Below are positions 54,560-64,000 of a stretch of 64,000 bases of DNA, piece by piece. A program made the translations under genes and the position numbers. Positions within the stretch are counted from its first letter, which is position 1. Every line of letters begins with the position of its first letter. Location: positions 104,394,799 to 104,458,798 of the forward strand of contig CM075729.1 in NCBI GenBank assembly GCA_037974335.1, written 5' to 3'. Under the pieces are notes generated by a model. The model made no database searches. It was not told the DNA's origin and was given only the letters and a program-made list of their open reading frames with translations. The DNA comes from Prionace glauca. Lineage: Eukaryota; Chordata; Chondrichthyes; Carcharhiniformes; Carcharhinidae.

Positions 54560-57500
54560 TCAGGCCTGGGAGGATGATTCCCCACTATCAACACCTATGA
54601 AACAAAAAGTTCCTGTTAAACGTTTTACAACATGGGGAATGTTCTCTACAAAGATATACAGAGAGAGGCAGAGAAACATACACACACCCCGAAAGAGAGA
54701 TAGAGACACAGAGAGAGAGAGAGACATGCAACACACACACACACACACACCGAAAGAGAGAGACAGAGACACAGAGAGAGAGAGACACGCAACACGCACA
54801 CACACACAGAAAAAGACACACAACACATCGAAAAAAAAATGCCAATAGAGACAGATAGACTCATTTCATTAGGGATAGACAGGGACACTTTTACCAAGAG
54901 AGTCTTACCAAGGCAGACAGGGGGATACTGATAGTGAGAAACAGTAATGCATCAAGAGAGACAGACAGACACACAGCTCCAAGTTTGTCTTGTTTATTCA
55001 CTTACGATTTGCTGGCCTATAAGCAATTTTTTTCTCTACTCCTACAAGGGACAGAAACACAAACAGATCTTACGTTACAAACAGCTCCCTCATCTTGTCT
55101 AGCCCCCTCATTCCATTACTGCTCATCACCACAGCCCCACTCCCGCAATCCACCAACTCAACAGGCAAAGTTTCTAAATTATTTAAAGCTATCATAACTG
55201 AGAGTTTCCTACCTGCTCTCTTCCACACAATCGCACAAATGACAACGGTAATTAGTGCAACAACAGCAACAATAATTCCAACATCCAAACCAAAATATGT
55301 TCCTAGTCTAGATCCTGGAATAACTTTGAACACCCCATCTGTGGGGAGAATGAGAAAATAATCAATGAATAAACACACCCACTGCTCATTCACAAACTAT
55401 TGTATTAAAGCTGCATCTGACATTGAGTTAGAATCTGTGATGTGATGGACAGTCTGACCAGAGAACACAAGCATATGAATTAGAAGTAGGATTAGGCTTC
55501 TTGGCCCCTTAAGTCACCTCGCCATTCAGTAAGATCATGGCTGGTCTGACTCTGGCTTCAACTCCACATTCACGCCTACTCCTATTTATCCCTACAGTTT
55601 CCTGTAGCTAAGAAATGACACAATGTCCGTTTGTTACCTCTGCACCATGAGCTCTTATTTTGTGTTGTAGCCTTTGATGTGGTACCTTAGCAAATGCCTT
55701 CTGGAAGTCTAAATGCAGCACATCCACAGGTTCCCCTTTATCCACATTGTTTGTTACTTCAAAAGCTCCTAATGAGTCAAGCTTGTTTTTTCTTTAACAA
55801 TTCCATGTTGATTCTGCCTGATTGCATTAAGATTTTCTAACTTCCCTGCTATAACAATAGAATCTACCATTCTCCTGATTTAACTGGCCTACAGCTTCCT
55901 GCTTTCTGTCTCTTTTCTTTTTTGAATAGAGGAGTTCACGTTCAGTATTTTCCCATCTAAAGGGACCTTTCTGGAATTTTGGAAAATTAGGGTAGAATGG
56001 TGTGTCTGGGATGACACTCCTTTGAAGATCTTTGGGATGTTTATCTATACCAAAGCTGCTAAATAAATTGAGGATGTTGGTCACTTGCAGATATTGGAAC
56101 TATGAGTCATTCAAAAGTCTATGAGTCTTTCAAATCATCTACACAAAAGTGATTGGTCCTCACACAGACTCAGAATAGCCTTGTGGAAATATAGTGATGG
56201 GAGGTAAGAGATTTCTAGGTAAAGAGAAGGTGAGATTATTGATCACAGATACTATTCCAATTCTGGAAAGGGCAATGCACTGGCACATTCAAAGGCAGTG
56301 TAATTGGAGAGAATTGGGGGAGTGATTTCACAGCTGGGTATAAACTTTCAATCAACAAATAGCGGGGAGGAGATTGAGGAGAGATTTTAAGGCAGATTAC
56401 AGAAAGAAACCAGAACTGTTGAGTGGTGATGAGGGACCTATCTAAATACAAACTGGGATAGTGTGAAGCGAAAGGGGGAATGGGGAGAATTTCCTTAAAT
56501 TTATACAGGAGAACTGTCTTGACAAGCAAGACAGAAATCAATGTTGGAGTTCTTGATAATGAAGTTGGACAAAATGGGGCACCATTTAGAAAACAGTAAT
56601 CAAAACATCAGGTTGCTTCCAATTTCCACCCCCCTCTCATCTCCAACATTTCTCTTCTCTTCCTTGACCTCTGATCACCAATATTCACTGCAGTCCCATT
56701 AGCTCCCAATTACAGCTTCTCTGTAAGGATTCCATCCCATTCCCCCCCATCTTCTAATTAGGTACATTATAGTCCTCAGAACTCAACAACTTTAAACTGT
56801 GATCTTTCCCATTATCTTGACTTTTTAAAAAATATATCCCAAACACTTTTTGTCCCAATGGAAAAACTCCCCTTCCTCTCCCACACTGGACCATCTGTCA
56901 CTTGTTCTTTATTTTTGCTTTCACTGAGCATTGACCTTTATTTTCTCATTATTTGCTCAGAAAGGACAGCAGGACTAGAGGGCACAGCCTCAAGATAAAG
57001 GGGGGGCAGTTTAGAACGGAGTTGAGGAGGAACTTCTTCACTCAAAGGGTGGTGAATCTCTGAAATTCTCTGCCCGTTGAAGTGGTGGAGGCTACCTCGC
57101 TAAATATATTTAAGACAAGGGTAGATAGGTTTTTGGTAGGCAAGGGGATTAAGGGTTATGGGGAGAAAGCGGGAAAGTGGAACTGAGCCACTTCAGATCA
57201 GCCATGATCTTCCTGAAGGGCGGGACAGGCTTGAGGGGCTAGATGGCCTACTCCTGCTCCTATTTCTTATGTTCTTTATGTTCTTATGTTCTCATTAATA
57301 CTTCTGATATCTGCTACTACTAGCACCTTCTTCTGCCATTAACGTTTCTTCTGTCTTGTGACTACACATCCTTTTTACAAGGATGTGTAGTCACTCGTTC
57401 CTCGCTCCCACCAATCACTGACCCATTACTCTGTTCCAGCTGATCCATCCCCTCTTATACATTACATAATCCCTCTCCCTCTCTTTCACTCTGAAGAAGA

Positions 57501-59687
57501 TTCATATTGACTCAAAGTGTTAACTCTCCACAGACGATGTCGGACCTGCTAAGTTTTTCCACATATTTTGTTTTTGTTCTAGATTCCAGGCTCTGCAATA
57601 TCTTGCTTTTTAGGTTTGGAGTGGAGATGGAAAAGAACAAGGAAAAATGAAAATAATCACCCAGATAAGGGCTAATTTCAGTGAGATTGAAAAGGGATCT
57701 GGCCCAGATAAATTAGTTTTCTAAACATTAAAAGTAGGCAAAGAGGGGTTGGGCTGGTTAGGGACTACAAATGAGACCATCATCGGGAAATGTAGGGCAT
57801 GGCTGAGGTATCAAATGAGTATTTGGCATTTGTTTTCATTAAAGAGAGGCTGCCGATGACACAGTAAAGGAGGAGGTTGGCAAGACAAAGTACCAGACAC
57901 TGAAGTTCTCTCCAGAGCAAGTCTACCATCAGTCCACACACTACTGATGAGAGCACAGACCCGGTGGGCAGGTCATGTCATCCATATGTCAGATGAGCAC
58001 AAACCCAAGCAGCTCCTTTTTGGGAACTCCCTGCTGGAAGATGCTCGCATGGAGGGCAGAAGAAATGTTTCAAAGGCACACTCAAGGCCTCCCTGAAGTC
58101 ACTTGACATTGATATGACCACCTGGGAAACACTAGCACAAAACCATCCTACCTGGTGCTGCCTCATCCACAAAGACTGTCAAGCTCACAAAGAAAGGTGT
58201 ATTGCTGAAACACGACTTAAGCGTGGGCTGTGCAAGTCCAGGGCCACCAGCACAACAACTACAGCCTCTACACAAGTCTGTCCAATATGTGCCAGGATAT
58301 TCTGTGCCCGAATTGGCCTGATCAGTCATCGGACACATCGCAACAAACCTCAAAATGACTAATAGTGTTGAGGTCCTCATTGATGACGATGGATGAACAA
58401 CAGAGGAGGAGGTTGTAGAGAAATTGAATAGGATAAAAGTAGATCAAAAGGTGGAGCTATAGTCAAGCTTCAATAGCACTAAAGTAGAAAAATCACCAAA
58501 GCCGGATGGAGTGCATCTGAGCTTACTGAGGGAATGAAGGCTGGGGATATCAGAGGCTCTAGTCACTAGCTGCCAATCCTCCTTCATTGTGGTCGTAGTG
58601 CTAGAGGATGGCAGCATCACAAAAGAGGTATAAACCTGGAAACTATAAACCAGTCAGTTTGGAGAGGCAGTGATGCAGTGGTATTGTCACGAGACTAGTA
58701 ATCCAGAGACCCAGGGGAACCTGGATGGCCTAGCAAACCCATTGAAACACAATCACTGACAGACACTGTCCCTGCATTCATTGTTCCTCTTACCCCAGTC
58801 TCTGGTCTCCACTTCTGTTTCACTCTGTTCATACTGACAGGAATAGGTGGCTCCATCTTTTGGGGTGATCTGAGCCCATCTCTGCAGTTGGTAGGTCCGA
58901 TCGTGATTGGGCAGGACGCCAGTGGAATATGTGTCCATGATTGGCTCACCATTTCTCAGCAGAGTGACTTTGATATCACGAGGGTAAAATCCAGAGACCA
59001 AACAGGACATTTGGGCTGGTTTGGTGTCTGATGTCTTGTCCACAGAAAGAAATACTTGTGGGACAACTGAGAGAGTAAAACAGATCAGAGCCTAGTCAAT
59101 GAGAGACCGACAATGGTACATATACACCTTAAACTGGAGATTAGACTCCTGACCCCAGGAAATGGTACAAACCCCTTTAAACTGGAGATTAGACCCCAGA
59201 ATTTATATGCCACTTTAGATCAGTGATTAAATAACTGACTTTCAGTATTCCCCCCTCTTATTCTCAACCCTCCCCACATCTTTCAACACCCCTCCCCTCC
59301 CCCACCTCACTCTCAATCCCCCCACCACTCCAACCTCTCAACCCCCCTTTCCCGCTCCCCCCCCACCCCGTTACTCAGTACCCTACCTTTTAGGCCCCTC
59401 CCCTCCTCACTCACTGGGTTTCAGATCTTGCTCTCCCTGCTCCAGGTATTTTTTCAGCCACTCGATGCAGGTTCTCTCCAGGTAAGCCTTCCTCTGCTGA
59501 TTCCTGGCCTTGTCCTGATCCCACTTGTTCTTGGTGATCACTCCCCAGGCTACCGGGGTGACCCATACCATGTGATCCTTGTCGAAGCTGATGTAATCAT
59601 TCCCATCCCAGCCTTCCTGGTGAAATCCACTGGTTTGCCCATCATCCCTGAGCTCACAGCCGTGCATTACCTGGACCGTGTGGATCC
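54560..59687 (-). CDS. MHC class I heavy chain, alpha-2 to cytoplasmic tail (five exons; 5' exons outside the window)
   Basis: Cell-surface peptide-presenting heavy chain, pairing with beta-2-microglobulin. Exons on the minus strand: alpha-2 59,687-59,415; alpha-3 59,066-58,794; transmembrane 55,338-55,213; cytoplasmic 55,041-55,006 and 54,594-54,560 (stop). All have AG/GT borders and join in phase 1. Alpha-2 has the disulfide cysteines (HGCELRD, ERTCIEW) and, by alignment with human class I, T143, K146, W147, Y159 and Y171 (TKNKW, AYLERTC, KKYLEQG), which hold the peptide. Alpha-3 is a C1-type Ig domain (MSCLVSGFYPRD, ATYSCQYEQ). The membrane segment is GIIVAVVALITVVICAIV; the tail reads YRPAN and ends DSGESSSQA. 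No stop or frameshift is seen. The alpha-1 and signal exons are not found before 64,000, so intron 2 exceeds about 4.3 kb. Probably classical class I; expression is unknown. Confidence 0.92.
54655..54830 (+). repeat. Mixed (GA)n/(CA)n microsatellite in the last MHC intron
   Basis: Alternating blocks of AGAGAG, ACACAC and GAGACA units, partly in a tandem order of about 60 bp. It lies between the two cytoplasmic exons. Confidence 0.9.
55480..56130 (-). mobile_element. CR1-type LINE fragment with internal deletion
   Basis: Complement of a CR1 3' end (55,480-55,615) joined to RT-region text (55,616-56,130). Old and located in the intron between the alpha-3 and transmembrane exons. Confidence 0.65.
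56131..56439. other. Unassigned intronic sequence
   Basis: No gene or clear repeat. The right part may extend the CR1 endonuclease region. Confidence 0.3.
56440..56625 (+). mobile_element. CR1-type LINE fragment (endonuclease region)
   Basis: AACTGGGATAGTGTGAAGCG, followed by text matching the CR1 endonuclease C-terminal half up to the SDH-like region (ACAGTAATCAAAACATCAGG). Degraded. Confidence 0.55.
56626..56955. other. Unassigned intronic sequence
   Basis: C/T-rich, with nothing recognised. Confidence 0.3.
56956..57293 (+). mobile_element. CR1-type LINE 3' end
   Basis: C-terminal end (RRNFFTQRVVNL-type text with a stop in it) and a 3' UTR ending in several TTCTTATG-like units. Same subfamily as 46,820-48,707. 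Confidence 0.85.
57358..57394. repeat. Perfect 16-bp inverted repeat with a 5-base loop
   Basis: The left arm GTGACTACACATCCTT and the right arm AAGGATGTGTAGTCAC are exact reverse complements around TTTAC. It sits in the MHC intron, directly after a CR1 tail region. No T-run follows, so it does not look like a simple terminator. Confidence 0.9.
57478..57612 (+). repeat. Dispersed repeat 3' end
   Basis: CTCTGAAGAAGATTCATATTG, then CTCTCCACAGACGATGTCGG and ATATCTTGCTTTTT. It is related to 38,280-38,365. Probably a SINE or LINE terminus; family not named. Confidence 0.5.
57615..58655 (+). mobile_element. CR1-type LINE fragment (start of RT region), with a nested LINE
   Basis: CR1 text at 57,615-57,879 and 58,416-58,655 (ATCACCAAAGCCGGATGGAG matches the SPGPDG region). 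The two parts are separated by a foreign LINE fragment at 57,880-58,403. Confidence 0.65.
57880..58403 (+). mobile_element. LINE 3' fragment (C-terminal C2H2-like motif), with a 12-bp target-site duplication
   Basis: The C-terminus reads TRWAGHVIRMSDEHKPKQLL, then a frame break, and ends with CPICARIFCARIGLISH, a C2H2-like motif found at the end of some LINE proteins. The 3' end is GATGACGATGGATGAACAAC. AGGAGGAGGTTG flanks it on both sides (57,868-57,879 and 58,404-58,415). Not CR1; possibly the same family as 24,241-24,490. Confidence 0.75.
58656..58745 (+). mobile_element. SINE head fragment
   Basis: GCAGTGATGCAGTGGTATTG with CGAGACTAGTAATCCAGAGA is a tRNA-like SINE head of a type distinct from HE1. 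It is cut before the B box completes. Confidence 0.6.
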
Positions 59688-59754
59688 CTGTCAATCAAAC
59701 ACAGCCAATTAGAGCCAGGCCCACGCGCATTTACCTCTCAATCAGTAGAGAGAG

Positions 59755-60035
59755 GGCAGGGAGAGGATGTGTATAAGATAATGAAGGGTATAGATAGAGT
59801 AAACAGTGGCAGGCTTTTTCCTAGATTGGAGACAAATATCACGAGGGGCCACAGGCTTAAGGTACAAGGGGAGAGGTATAATTTGGATGCTAGAGGGAGG
59901 TTTGTCACACTGACGGTCGTGGGGTGCACTGCCAAGTAAGGTGGTGGAGGCAGGCATGCTGGACTTGTTTAAGGTTTACTTAGATAGACACATGAGCGAA
60001 ATAGGGATGGAGGGTTATAGGAGACTGTTTTAAAT
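59755..60035 (+). mobile_element. CR1-type LINE fragment (C-terminus)
   Basis: Plus-strand text such as AAGATAATGAAGGGTATAGA and CACAGGCTTAAGGTACAAGG. Older subfamily, truncated at both ends. Confidence 0.65.
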
Positions 60036-60069
60036 AAGGATCAGAGCCTCGGGACATTCCTGGAAATCA

Positions 60070-60580
60070 ACTGTTACATGTGTTGATGTTTTTCTCTTTT
60101 ACTCCACCGGTGCATCGGACCACCTTGTTGTCTAACGAGGGGCATGCACACGGTGGGTCGAGCGTGGGCTGCTCTTGGATGTTTTGAGAGTAGCCTAGTA
60201 CTTTGCGTCGTTTGTGCACGCTTAAACTAGACCAGCAGATGGGCATCACAACAGCTCAGTGACTATCACTGCTAGCTGTGCAGACACATGGATTTGGGCC
60301 TGTGTCTGTGGGAGTTTGCGCATTCTCCCTGTGGTTGCATGGGTTTCCTCCGGGTGCTCCGGTTTCCTCCCACACCACAAAGATGTGCTCTTAGGCTGAT
60401 TGGTGTAACAAATTGTCCCTGAACTATTCTTCCCTGAATCTGGTTTCCAATGGGGGTACCATAAGCATAGACATGGGTCAAGGGTGGAGGAGAAAAATTG
60501 TTAAGATGGCGGCGCGGGCTCGTTGGGCTGAAGGGCCTGTTTCCCGTGCTGTGTTGTTCTTTGTTTTGTTCTCAAGGTCT
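60070..60580 (+). mobile_element. Composite SINE, copy 2
   Basis: Plus-strand counterpart of 15,605-16,055. Head with TGTCTAACGAGGGGCATGCA, HE1-like centre (GGGTTTCCTCCGGGTGCTCC) and CR1-like tail (GAAGGGCCTGTTTCCCGTGC). A stretch near 60,420-60,500 differs from copy 1. Confidence 0.7.
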
Positions 60581-60689
60581 TTCAATCTCAAACCATTCCC
60601 AATGATTAGAAGGTAGCAAACCCTGCTGTTTAATAAATGAGGATGAGAGAAACAAGGAAACCATAGCCTAACATTAACAAACAAACGTT
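60581..60689. other. Unassigned sequence
   Basis: No supported feature. Confidence 0.3.
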
Positions 60690-61470
60690 AAAACTTATTA
60701 TTAGGGACTGGTAACAGGCAACTTAGAGAACTTTAATATGACTAAATAGCATTACTGTGGATTAATGAAAGAGAAATCATGTTTTTCAAATCTGTTAGAG
60801 GTTGTTAAAGATGTAATGAAGGAAGGGGAACCAGTGGATGTGGTGTACTTGAATTTTCAAAATGGTTTCAATAATGTACATGTGCATATACGAAATTATG
60901 AATTAGGAGCAGGAAGTAAGCCCTTTGAACCTGTTCCACCATTCAATAATATCCATAGCTGATATGATTGTAACCTGAACTTCACCTCCTGTCTACCCCC
61001 ACCCGATAGTCTTTCACCCCTTAGCTTATCAATAATCTATCCAGCTCTGCCTAAAAACATTCAATGTTTCTGCTTGCACTGCCTTTTTGAGATACAGAGT
61101 TTCAAAGACTCACAACCCTCTGAGGGGAAAAGGAACCAGACAAGAAGTTATTAATCAAATTTGGATAGATGGGTTTGAGGGTTGGTTAATAAACAGAAAA
61201 CAGAGTTGGAATAAACATGTCCTGTTCAGATTGGGGGTCTATGGCCAGCAGGACTTTGGGCTTCTGCTAGTTAGCCCCTAGAGCCCAAATATGCAAAGCA
61301 GTTACAAGGGATAGGAACAAGTTGGGTGAATAGGGAAAAACATGGCAGATGGAATACATTGTGCAGAAGTGTGAAGTCACGCACTTTAGTCCAAAACACA
61401 AAATTATATTTTTTTAAGAATGGCAAGAGCTGAGAAATGTTTGATTTAGCAGGGATTTGGATATCTATGT
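60690..61470 (+). mobile_element. CR1-type LINE fragment with a reversed CR1 tip inside
   Basis: RT-region text (EGEPVDVVYLNFQNGFNNVH near 60,820-60,880) breaks at about 60,885. A reversed CR1 3' end occupies roughly 60,885-61,135. RT text resumes (GFEGWLINRKQSW near 61,165-61,205). Confidence 0.65.
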
Positions 61471-61474
61471 ACAT

Positions 61475-61925
61475 AGAATCATAGAATAGTTACAGCACAT
61501 GAGGAGGCCATTTGTCCCACTGTGTCTGTGCCAGCTATTGCAAAAACAATATACCTCATATCACTTCCATCTAATACCTTTTTCCCATAGCCCAGAATTT
61601 TCTCTTTAGATAATTGTCCAATTCCCTCTTGAATGCCTCAATTGAACCTGCCTCCACCACAGTATCAAACAGTACGTTACAGATCCTAACCACTCACTGT
61701 GAATCTGCCTCCACCACACTCACACTGTATCCTAGATTCTAACCACTAGCTGTGTGAATCTGCATCCAGCACACACTGATACAGTGTATTCCAGATCCTA
61801 ACCACTCTCTGTGTGAAATGTTTTTCCGCCATCTCCATTGTTTCTTTTCCCAGTTATCATAAATCTATTCCCTCTGATTCTTCCAACAATGGGAAAAGTT
61901 TCTCCCTACCTCCTCATGAACTACA
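61475..61925 (-). mobile_element. CR1-type LINE fragment containing a three-fold internal tandem repeat
   Basis: Reversed CR1 3' region. The part with CTGCCTCCACCAC is present three times in a row (61,648, 61,705, 61,760; periods 57 and 55 bp). Confidence 0.7.
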
Positions 61926-61929
61926 TCTA

Positions 61930-62090
61930 GTAGGTTAGCATGTATTATAGCAATTAAGAAAGCAAATGATATGTTGGCCTTTGTTAAAAAGGGATTGAAG
62001 TAGATGACTAAAGAAGTCTTATTGCAATGACATAGGCTGACACCTGAAAGGCTGTGTACAGTTTTGGTCTCCTTACCCTATGGCACCATG
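61930..62090 (+). mobile_element. CR1-type LINE fragment, left part
   Basis: AAAGCAAATGATATGTTGGC and following C-terminal CR1 text; it continues at 62,396 after a SINE. Confidence 0.65.
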
Positions 62091-62395
62091 GGAGGCATGG
62101 TGGCGCAATGGTTAGCACTGCTGCCTCACAACATCAGGGACACGTGTTTGATTCCCAGCTTGGGTCATTGTCTATGTGGAGTCCGCACATTCTTCCTGTG
62201 TCTGTGTGGGTTTCCTCCAGGTACTCCGATTTCCTCCCACAGTCCAAAAGACATTCAGGTCAAGTGCTTTGGCCATGCTAATTTCTCCCTCAGTGTCCCT
62301 GAACAGGCGCCAGAGTGTGATGACTCAGGGACTTTCACAGTAACTTCATTAGTGATATTGTAAGCCTACTTGTGACACTAATAAACTTTATCCAA
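62091..62395 (+). mobile_element. HE1-like SINE, type 2, inserted in CR1
   Basis: Near-complete SINE: head with GTGGCGCAATGGTTAGCA and GTTTGATTCCCAGCTTGG, conserved body, and tail TTGTGACACTAATAAACTTT. The interrupted CR1 continues on both sides (TGGTCTCCTTACC before, AAGAAGGGACATACATGTCC after). Confidence 0.9.
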
Positions 62396-62872
62396 GAAGG
62401 GACATACATGTCCTGAAGCTGTACTATGGTTCACTAGACTGGTTCCTGAGATCAGACAAATGTCCTCTCTTAATGAAAGGTGATTTCATTGAAACATGTA
62501 AGATTTGGGAAGTGTGGATGTTCAAAGAGATCCATGTATCATTACCATGGGTCACTAAAAGTTAGCATGCAGGTGCATCAAGCAATTAAGATGAATTTTA
62601 TGGTGGCCTTAATTACAAGATGATTAGAGTACAGGAGTAAAGATCTCTTAATACAGCTTTACAGGGACTTGGTATGACCTCAGCTGGAGCACTGTGCAAG
62701 TCTGGGTCCCCTTACCTAAGAAAGGTTATACAGAAAGAATACAACAGAGGTTCATCAGACAGATCCCTGGGATAGCAGGACTGTCGAATAGGGAGAGAGA
62801 GATTGAGGAGACTGGGTCTGTATTCACTGGAGTTAAGACTGAGGGGTGACCTCATTGAAACATGCAAAATCC
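62396..62872 (+). mobile_element. CR1-type LINE fragments
   Basis: Remainder of the CR1 interrupted by the SINE (to about 62,500), then a further CR1 C-terminal piece (TATGACCTCAGCTGGAGCAC and TATTCACTGGAGTTAAGACT). It ends where the G-rich tract begins. Confidence 0.65.
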
Positions 62873-64000
62873 TTTGGGGGTGGGGGGATGGGGGGGAAGG
62901 AAGGAAAGGGGGGTAAGGAAAGAAAGGGAGGGGGGCGAGAAGGAACGGGGGGGGCGAGAAGGAACGGGGGGGGCGAGAAGGAACGGGGGGGCGAGAAGGA
63001 ACGGGGGGGGCGAGAAGGAACGGGGGGGGCGAGAAGGAACGGGGGGGGCGAGGAAGGAACGGGGGGGGCGAGAAGGAACGGGGGGGGCGAGAAGGAACGG
63101 GGGGGGCGAGAAGGAACGGGGGGGGCGAGAAGGAACGGGGGGGGCGAGAAGGAACGGGGGGGGCGAGAAGGAACGGGGGGGCGAGAAGGAACGGGGGGGC
63201 GAGAAGGAACGGGGGGGGCGAGAAGGAACGGGGGGGGCGAGAAGGAACGGGGGGGGCGAGAAGGAACGGGGGGGCGAGAAGGAACGGGGGGGGCGAGAAG
63301 GAACGGGGGGGGCGAGAAGGAACGGGGGGGGCGAGAAGGAACGGGGGGGGCGAGAAGGAACGGGGGGGGCGAGAAGGAACGGGGGGGGCGAGAAGGAACG
63401 GGGGGGGCGAGAAGGAACGGGGGGGGCGAGAAGGAACGGGGGGGGCGAGAAGGAACGGGGGGGGCGAGAAGGAACGGGGGGGGCGAGAAGGAACGGGGGG
63501 GGCGAGAAGGAACGGGGGGGGCGAGAAGGAACGGGGGGGCGAGAAGGAACGGGGGGGGCGAGAAGGAACGGGGGGGGGCGAGAAGGAACGGGGGGGGCGA
63601 GAAGGAACGGGGGGGGCGAGAAGGAACGGGGGGGGCGAGAAGGAACGGGGGGGGCGAGAAGGAACGGGGGGGGCGAGAAGGAACGGGGGGGGCGAGAAGG
63701 AACGGGGGGGGCGAGAAGGAGAACGGGGGGGGCGAGAAGGAACGGGGGGGGCGAGAAGGAACGGGGGGGGCGAGAAGGAACGGGGGGGGCGAGAAGGAAC
63801 GGGGGGGGCGAGAAGGAACGGGGGGGGCGAGAAGGAACGGGGGGGGCGAGAAGGAACGGGGGGGGCGAGAAGGAACGGGGGGGCGAGAAGGAACGGGGGG
63901 GCGAGAGGAACGGGGGGCGAGAAGGAACGGGGGGGGCGAGAAGGAACGGGGGGGGGCGAGAAGGAACGGGGGGGGCGAGAAGGAACGGGGGGGGCGAGAA
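62873..64000 (+). repeat. G-rich 19-bp minisatellite, runs off the window
   Basis: An irregular purine-rich lead (62,873-62,930) passes into tandem units of AGAAGGAACGGGGGGGGCG. Most units are 19 bp with eight G. Others have seven G (18 bp; for example near 63,180-63,200) or nine G (near 63,565). A few rarer variants occur (near 63,050, 63,720 and 63,905). Roughly 56 units are visible. It lies about 3 kb upstream of the alpha-2 exon, probably within an MHC intron. Confidence 0.95.

Noticed and set aside
54560-54826. Independent small gene with a Cys/Val/Ser-rich frame over the microsatellite
   Set aside because: The frame is produced by GA/CA repeats; only its last 35 bases are coding, as the final MHC exon.
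55070-55212. Extended MHC cytoplasmic tail read through from the transmembrane exon
   Set aside because: A good GTAGGAAA donor ends the exon at 55,213, and two short in-phase tail exons follow. The extension is intron sequence.
59700-62872. MHC alpha-1 exon
   Set aside because: I looked on the minus strand for an open segment of about 88 codons with the usual alpha-1 start and found none. It is likely beyond the right edge.
62931-64000. CRISPR-like array
   Set aside because: Units are directly adjacent with no spacers; variation is in G-run length only. The genome is vertebrate.

Overview
The window is vertebrate nuclear DNA, most likely from a cartilaginous fish (shark or ray). The evidence is an MHC class I gene with split exons, tandem HTGEKPF-type C2H2 zinc-finger genes, very abundant CR1-type LINEs of several subfamilies, and tRNA-headed SINEs of the elasmobranch HE1 type. 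No bacterial, organellar or free-virus sequence is seen. The species call is inference from repeat content.

Layout. 1-4,300: a CR1 fragment, then a dead zinc-finger gene (ZNF-A) split by a Penelope-like element. 4,638-6,880: the last two coding exons of an unidentified gene with an acidic and coiled-coil tail, possibly of the Myb/SANT-like group. 6,900-15,200: repeats, including two identical 175-bp inverted copies, zinc-finger relics, and a 2.4-kb CR1 copy carrying endonuclease and reverse-transcriptase domains. 15,200-22,360: ZNF-B (minus strand) with its 3' flank, intron, first exon and promoter. 22,363-29,985: a broken zinc-finger array (ZNF-F) and relics of zinc-finger gene flanks. 29,995-34,021: CR1, a Ty3/Gypsy fossil and an LTR fossil. 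34,022-36,660: ZNF-C (minus strand) with a CpG-rich promoter. 36,720-40,349: Penelope end, LINE, SINEs and CR1. 40,350-45,040: ZNF-D (plus strand), the best preserved zinc-finger gene. 45,080-52,333: LINEs nested in LINEs. 54,560-59,687: an apparently intact 3' part of an MHC class I heavy-chain gene (minus strand; alpha-2, alpha-3, transmembrane and two cytoplasmic exons). 59,755-62,872: CR1 and SINE fragments, probably in the intron between alpha-1 and alpha-2. 62,873-64,000: a 19-bp G-rich minisatellite that runs off the right edge.

Relations. ZNF-B, -C and -D share a plan: a short 5' exon, an intron of about 0.7-1 kb, then one exon holding a leader, all fingers and the 3' UTR. Shared promoter, intron and 3' flank sequence shows that the cluster grew by segmental duplication, with B and D in opposite orientation. 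Their likely role is sequence-specific DNA binding in the nucleus; targets are unknown. The MHC gene keeps the alpha-2 residues that anchor peptide ends, so it is probably a classical class I gene. I found no clear new molecular system. The most informative signals are paralogue comparisons (empty and filled insertion sites, an exon-to-intron copy, microsatellite growth), insertions with visible target duplications, and the G-tract minisatellite near the MHC gene.
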